Shown here: positions 6,168 to 8,689 of the stretch, in pieces
Position numbering within the stretch: the first letter of the stretch is position 1
How the letters are laid out: every line of letters begins with the position of its first letter
From: an uncultured Bryobacterales bacterium
Lineage (GTDB): Bacteria > Acidobacteriota > Terriglobia > Bryobacterales > Bryobacteraceae
Direction of reading: 5' to 3'
Assembly (NCBI GenBank): GCA_937859895.1
Contig: CALMAV010000258.1
Span: forward strand, 1 to 8,689
DNA: 8,689 bases
Position numbers and translations under genes: made by a program
The notes under the pieces: model-generated
The model's database searches: none
What the model was told of the DNA's origin: nothing
Seen by the model: only the letters and a program-made list of their open reading frames with translations

Positions 6168-6195
6168 GCTGATCGAACGGCGAGCGATCTTCAGC
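6168..6195. terminator. possible hairpin between convergent anti-sigma and glycosyltransferase genes
   Basis: GCTGATCG (6168-6175) faces CGATC-TT-CAGC (6185-6195) across a 9-base spacer, forming an imperfect stem with a 2-base bulge. It begins 10 bases after the anti-sigma stop and includes the stop codon of the opposing glycosyltransferase gene (6191-6193). There is no run of T on either side, so classic intrinsic termination is doubtful. Confidence 0.3.
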
Positions 6196-8509
6196 TCAGC
6201 CGTTTCAGTGAGTAGTCCTCGTCATTGCGTGTCAGATTCGGGCTGTAGAACGGATCGTGGGCAATCACATCGCCCCATTTAGATCGCATCCGCGCCACCT
6301 CCAACGGATGCGGAATCAAGTCTTTCGAAGTCTTCGAAAAAGCTTCATAGTGGTGGAGCAAGGCGTGCGGCGTATACAGCACACGATGGCCTGCCGCACC
6401 GATCTTCAAGCATAGGTCGATATCGTTGAAGGCAACCGCGAAGTCAGTCTCGTCGAAGCCGCCTACCTGCCAGAACACTTGGCTCTTTGCCATGAGGCAA
6501 GCGCCGGTTACGGCGCACACATTTCGAATCACATCGGAAAAATCGAAGTAGTGACTCGTGGAACCATCCAGGCTCTTGAACGCATGACCGCAGTTATCAA
6601 AGAGCCCCATCACCACGCCGGCATGTTGAATTCGTCCATCGGGATACAACAGTTTGGCGCCAACCGCGCCCACTTCCGGACGTTCCACCAGCTCCACCAT
6701 CGCCCCTAGCCAATCTTCAGCAATCACCGAAGTATCGTCATTTAAGAACAGCAAAATAGGTGAATCGCACTCCCGGGCAGCCGTGTTGTTCAGAGCCGAA
6801 TAGTTGAACGGCTTATTGCGCTGATCCACGTAGCGGATCTTCGGCATGCCCAGGTTGAACTCCTCAACCAGATTCTTGATTATGAAGCTCTTAGAGTTGT
6901 CGACAATCACGATCTCGTAATTCGGGTAGGTTGTTTTGGCCTGGATACTCTCGATGTTCGTGCGCAGGATTTCAGCCTTGCCACCTGACGCAATGATGAT
7001 GCTGACGCGAGCTCCATCAGAGATGGGGTACCGCACACGCCAACGTCCGACGATTTGGCTTGGCTCCAATCGCGCGCCAGGGTTGGTCTGCTCAAGAGAG
7101 GCGGCAATGGCACGCTGAGCCGCAGCAAGCGCATAATGCTTGTTATCGATCGTACTAGCCGTGGAAGCTACGCCTGCGCGCCAATGATAGAGCACTTTCG
7201 AGATGTGCTGAATGTTGCTTGCCTCGCCCGTTGCCTTCAACACCAGGTCATAGTCCTGGCTGCCGTCGCAATCAGATCGGAAGCCGCCAATGCGCCTGAC
7301 CAGGTCGCTTCGTAACACCAGCAGATGACAGATATAGTTTTCCGAGAGTAGAAGATCGGGCGACCAATCAGGTTTAAAGAAGGGCTCGTAACGTCGGCCC
7401 CGGCGATCAATCTTGTCTTCGTCACTGTAGATCATGTCGGCATCGGGTTGCCGGTCAAGAAGCTCACAGACGTAGGCAAGCGCATGTGGGGCCAGTACGT
7501 CGTCATGATCCAGGAAGGTAAGGAAGTCACCGGTGGCCAGGTCTGCTGCTGTGTTGCACGCCGCGGAAATGCCGCCCTGCTGCTCGCGGAACACGACTTT
7601 GATGCGGTCTTCTTTGTCGCGATACTTACGCACAATCTCACCGGCCTCGGGCTTAGTTGAGCCGTCATCAGCAATGCATAGCTCCCAATTGCCGTACGAC
7701 TGCTTCAACACTGACTCAATTGCCGCGGTTAATTCAGCCGGGTCCGTATTAAATACTGGCATCACGATGCTGATCCGTGGCTGTAGCCGAAACAGCGGCA
7801 GCCGGAGCGTGATCATGGTGTGGTCGGGAGCTTCGAAATCGTGAATCCAGCGATCGTAGGCGGAGGCGAAACCCTTCTCGTGGTCAATAGTCACCACCGT
7901 ATGTGTTTCGCGTACGGGTACGCCACCGGCAAACAGCCGTAACGTAATCGGGTATGTTCCATTGACGAGCGAACTGGATTCAAACTCAAATAGAAAGCCC
8001 GCACGACCCGTTTTATCGAGATCCGGGTGAGCCTTCTTTACATCGGGCCTGGCCAGCGACGGAACGACGGAAACAGTCTCCAGGCCCGGCACCTCCAGCC
8101 TTACCGAATCCACTCCGCCCTCTGCTAAGCACCAGCCACGAACCGCAATGGCTCCACTGCGAGGCGTGCGGTCGCTCTCCGAAGGCTCGTCGCACGTCAG
8201 GTAAGAGCGCTTGTTGCTGAGGGCCAGTGAATCAGCGTTCGTCATGGCGGCCCTGCGGCCTAGCAACCGTTTGAAAACGCCGCTGGTTGAGTGAATGGTG
8301 CGCCACACGCGTCCGGTCAGCATCTCCATTTGAATGCGATCGACTCGGGCCACCGATGTCTGCTGTGCGCGCAACTGCTCGCCCTGCACTTCCAGCAGCT
8401 CAACAACTTTTGCCATCTGCTGCTGTGAACTTCTCAGCTGGTTTTCCAGCTTACGCAGTCGTGCGTGTAATCCTTCCACCTGCGATTGCAACGGGTCAGT
8501 TCCGGTCAT
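6191..8509 (-). CDS. large tandem GT2 glycosyltransferase with N-terminal coiled coil
   Basis: The 772-residue protein has four parts. Residues about 6-55 are a coiled coil (heptad-like LQSQVEGLHARLRKLENQL region). Residues about 110-215 form a beta-rich domain with ARPDV (153-157), RAGFLFEF and GTYPITLRLFAGG, of a kind often found before surface-polysaccharide glycosyltransferases. Residues about 243-480 are a first GT2 GT-A domain with ISIVMPVFNTD, D281-D282-G283 and the metal-binding D334-H335-D336-D337. Residues about 500-745 are a second GT2 domain with SIIIASGG, N590-D591-D592, VTGACLMAKS and N695-D696-I697-D698. Both domains retain nucleotide-sugar and metal motifs, so both may be active. 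No membrane span is seen. The likely role is building a surface glycan, but sugar and acceptor are unknown. AAGGAG sits only 2 bases before the ATG, an unusually short spacing. The gene diverges from a partial gene at 8570. Confidence 0.9.
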   Translation of the reverse strand: MTGTDPLQSQVEGLHARLRKLENQLRSSQQQMAKVVELLEVQGEQLRAQQTSVARVDRIQMEMLTGRVWRTIHSTSGVFKRLLGRRAAMTNADSLALSNKRSYLTCDEPSESDRTPRSGAIAVRGWCLAEGGVDSVRLEVPGLETVSVVPSLARPDVKKAHPDLDKTGRAGFLFEFESSSLVNGTYPITLRLFAGGVPVRETHTVVTIDHEKGFASAYDRWIHDFEAPDHTMITLRLPLFRLQPRISIVMPVFNTDPAELTAAIESVLKQSYGNWELCIADDGSTKPEAGEIVRKYRDKEDRIKVVFREQQGGISAACNTAADLATGDFLTFLDHDDVLAPHALAYVCELLDRQPDADMIYSDEDKIDRRGRRYEPFFKPDWSPDLLLSENYICHLLVLRSDLVRRIGGFRSDCDGSQDYDLVLKATGEASNIQHISKVLYHWRAGVASTASTIDNKHYALAAAQRAIAASLEQTNPGARLEPSQIVGRWRVRYPISDGARVSIIIASGGKAEILRTNIESIQAKTTYPNYEIVIVDNSKSFIIKNLVEEFNLGMPKIRYVDQRNKPFNYSALNNTAARECDSPILLFLNDDTSVIAEDWLGAMVELVERPEVGAVGAKLLYPDGRIQHAGVVMGLFDNCGHAFKSLDGSTSHYFDFSDVIRNVCAVTGACLMAKSQVFWQVGGFDETDFAVAFNDIDLCLKIGAAGHRVLYTPHALLHHYEAFSKTSKDLIPHPLEVARMRSKWGDVIAHDPFYSPNLTRNDEDYSLKRLS

Positions 8510-8518
8510 GGCTCCTTG

Positions 8519-8557
8519 CGAAGATTAACAAACGAGATTAAACAACGAGACTAACAA
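8519..8557. repeat. three degenerate 12-14-bp tandem repeats in a divergent spacer
   Basis: Three head-to-tail units fill most of the 60-bp spacer: CGAAGATTAACAAA (8519-8532), CGAGATTAAACAA (8533-8545) and CGAGACTAACAA (8546-8557). They share the core CGA(A)GAYTAA(A)CAA. Each unit is one base shorter than the last. The position between two divergent starts suggests an operator or promoter element, but slippage or chance is possible. Confidence 0.5.
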
Positions 8558-8569
8558 CAGCGACGAACT

Positions 8570-8689
8570 GTGACGAATTGGAAGGCCTATCTAAAAGGGG
8601 TTGCCCGGCGAGGACGCGACATCCTGCTGCCTGATCGGCAGACGCGCCACTACCGCCGCTGGATCGCCCGTCGGGTGGAAGAACGCCGC
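8570..8689 (+). CDS. N-terminal fragment of a gene cut by the window end, possibly a glycosyltransferase
   Basis: Forty codons are open from GTG 8570 to the window end. The frame is closed upstream by TAA at 8552-8554, and this GTG is the only standard start codon between that stop and the conserved-looking sequence. The peptide is strongly basic (RRGRD, DRQTRHYRRWIARRVEERR). Such Arg/Tyr/Trp-rich openings often precede the catalytic part of GT2-type surface-polysaccharide glycosyltransferases, and the divergent neighbour is one. That assignment is an inference from context and style, because no catalytic motif is inside the window. No clear ribosome-binding site is visible. Confidence 0.5.
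   Translation, partial: MTNWKAYLKGVARRGRDILLPDRQTRHYRRWIARRVEERR

Noticed and set aside
7055..7315. 86-codon plus-strand ORF inside the glycosyltransferase gene
   Set aside because: It is antisense to the conserved GT2 coding sequence and has no family resemblance.
1..8689. CRISPR arrays, tRNA/rRNA genes, IS elements, riboswitches
   Set aside because: No spaced identical repeats, cloverleaf or rRNA-like sequence, transposase motifs with terminal repeats, or recognisable riboswitch core were seen on either strand by eye.

Overview
The window (about 8.7 kb, moderately GC-rich, gene-dense, with frequent strand switches) looks like chromosomal DNA of a Gram-negative-type soil bacterium, most likely an acidobacterium (Acidobacteriota). 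This rests on the gene mix: a bacillithiol synthase (bshA) beside an ECF sigma/anti-sigma pair, a secreted ThuA-like protein, a VTT/DedA membrane protein and a large two-domain glycosyltransferase. No marker gene settles the phylum. There are no rRNA or tRNA genes, insertion sequences, CRISPR arrays or phage genes.

Left part (1-2620): the 3' three quarters of rlmN (+) runs tail-to-tail, with an 11-bp overlap, into a secreted ThuA-like gene (-). The ThuA-like gene diverges from a VTT/DedA-type membrane protein gene (+), and the two start codons are only 7 bases apart. A short ORF of unknown function, possibly a remnant, follows the membrane protein gene.

Middle (2621-3470): a minus-strand toxin-antitoxin operon encodes an MbcA/ParS-type antitoxin followed by a RES-domain toxin, joined by a 4-base TTGA overlap. 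A 61-nt interrupted inverted repeat sits where this operon meets the small ORF.

Core (3603-6158, +): bshA is followed by an ECF sigma factor and its zinc-binding, membrane-anchored anti-sigma factor. A near-consensus sigmaE-type promoter (GGAACTT, 17 nt, TCTAA) lies at the bshA/sigma junction. Its -35 element is inside the last bshA codons, which suggests that the sigma factor drives its own operon. This is the most informative regulatory signal in the window.

Right part (6191-8689): a 772-residue protein (-) has an N-terminal coiled coil, a beta-rich linker domain and two GT2 glycosyltransferase domains. It converges on the anti-sigma gene and diverges from the start of another gene (+) cut by the window edge. 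Between the two lies a 60-bp spacer that contains three degenerate 12-14-bp tandem repeats. This end probably enters a surface-polysaccharide locus.

No clearly new defence or mobile system is visible. The points most worth checking are the self-regulated sigma operon next to bacillithiol synthesis, the RES toxin-antitoxin pair with a compact antitoxin, and the structured intergenic sequences.
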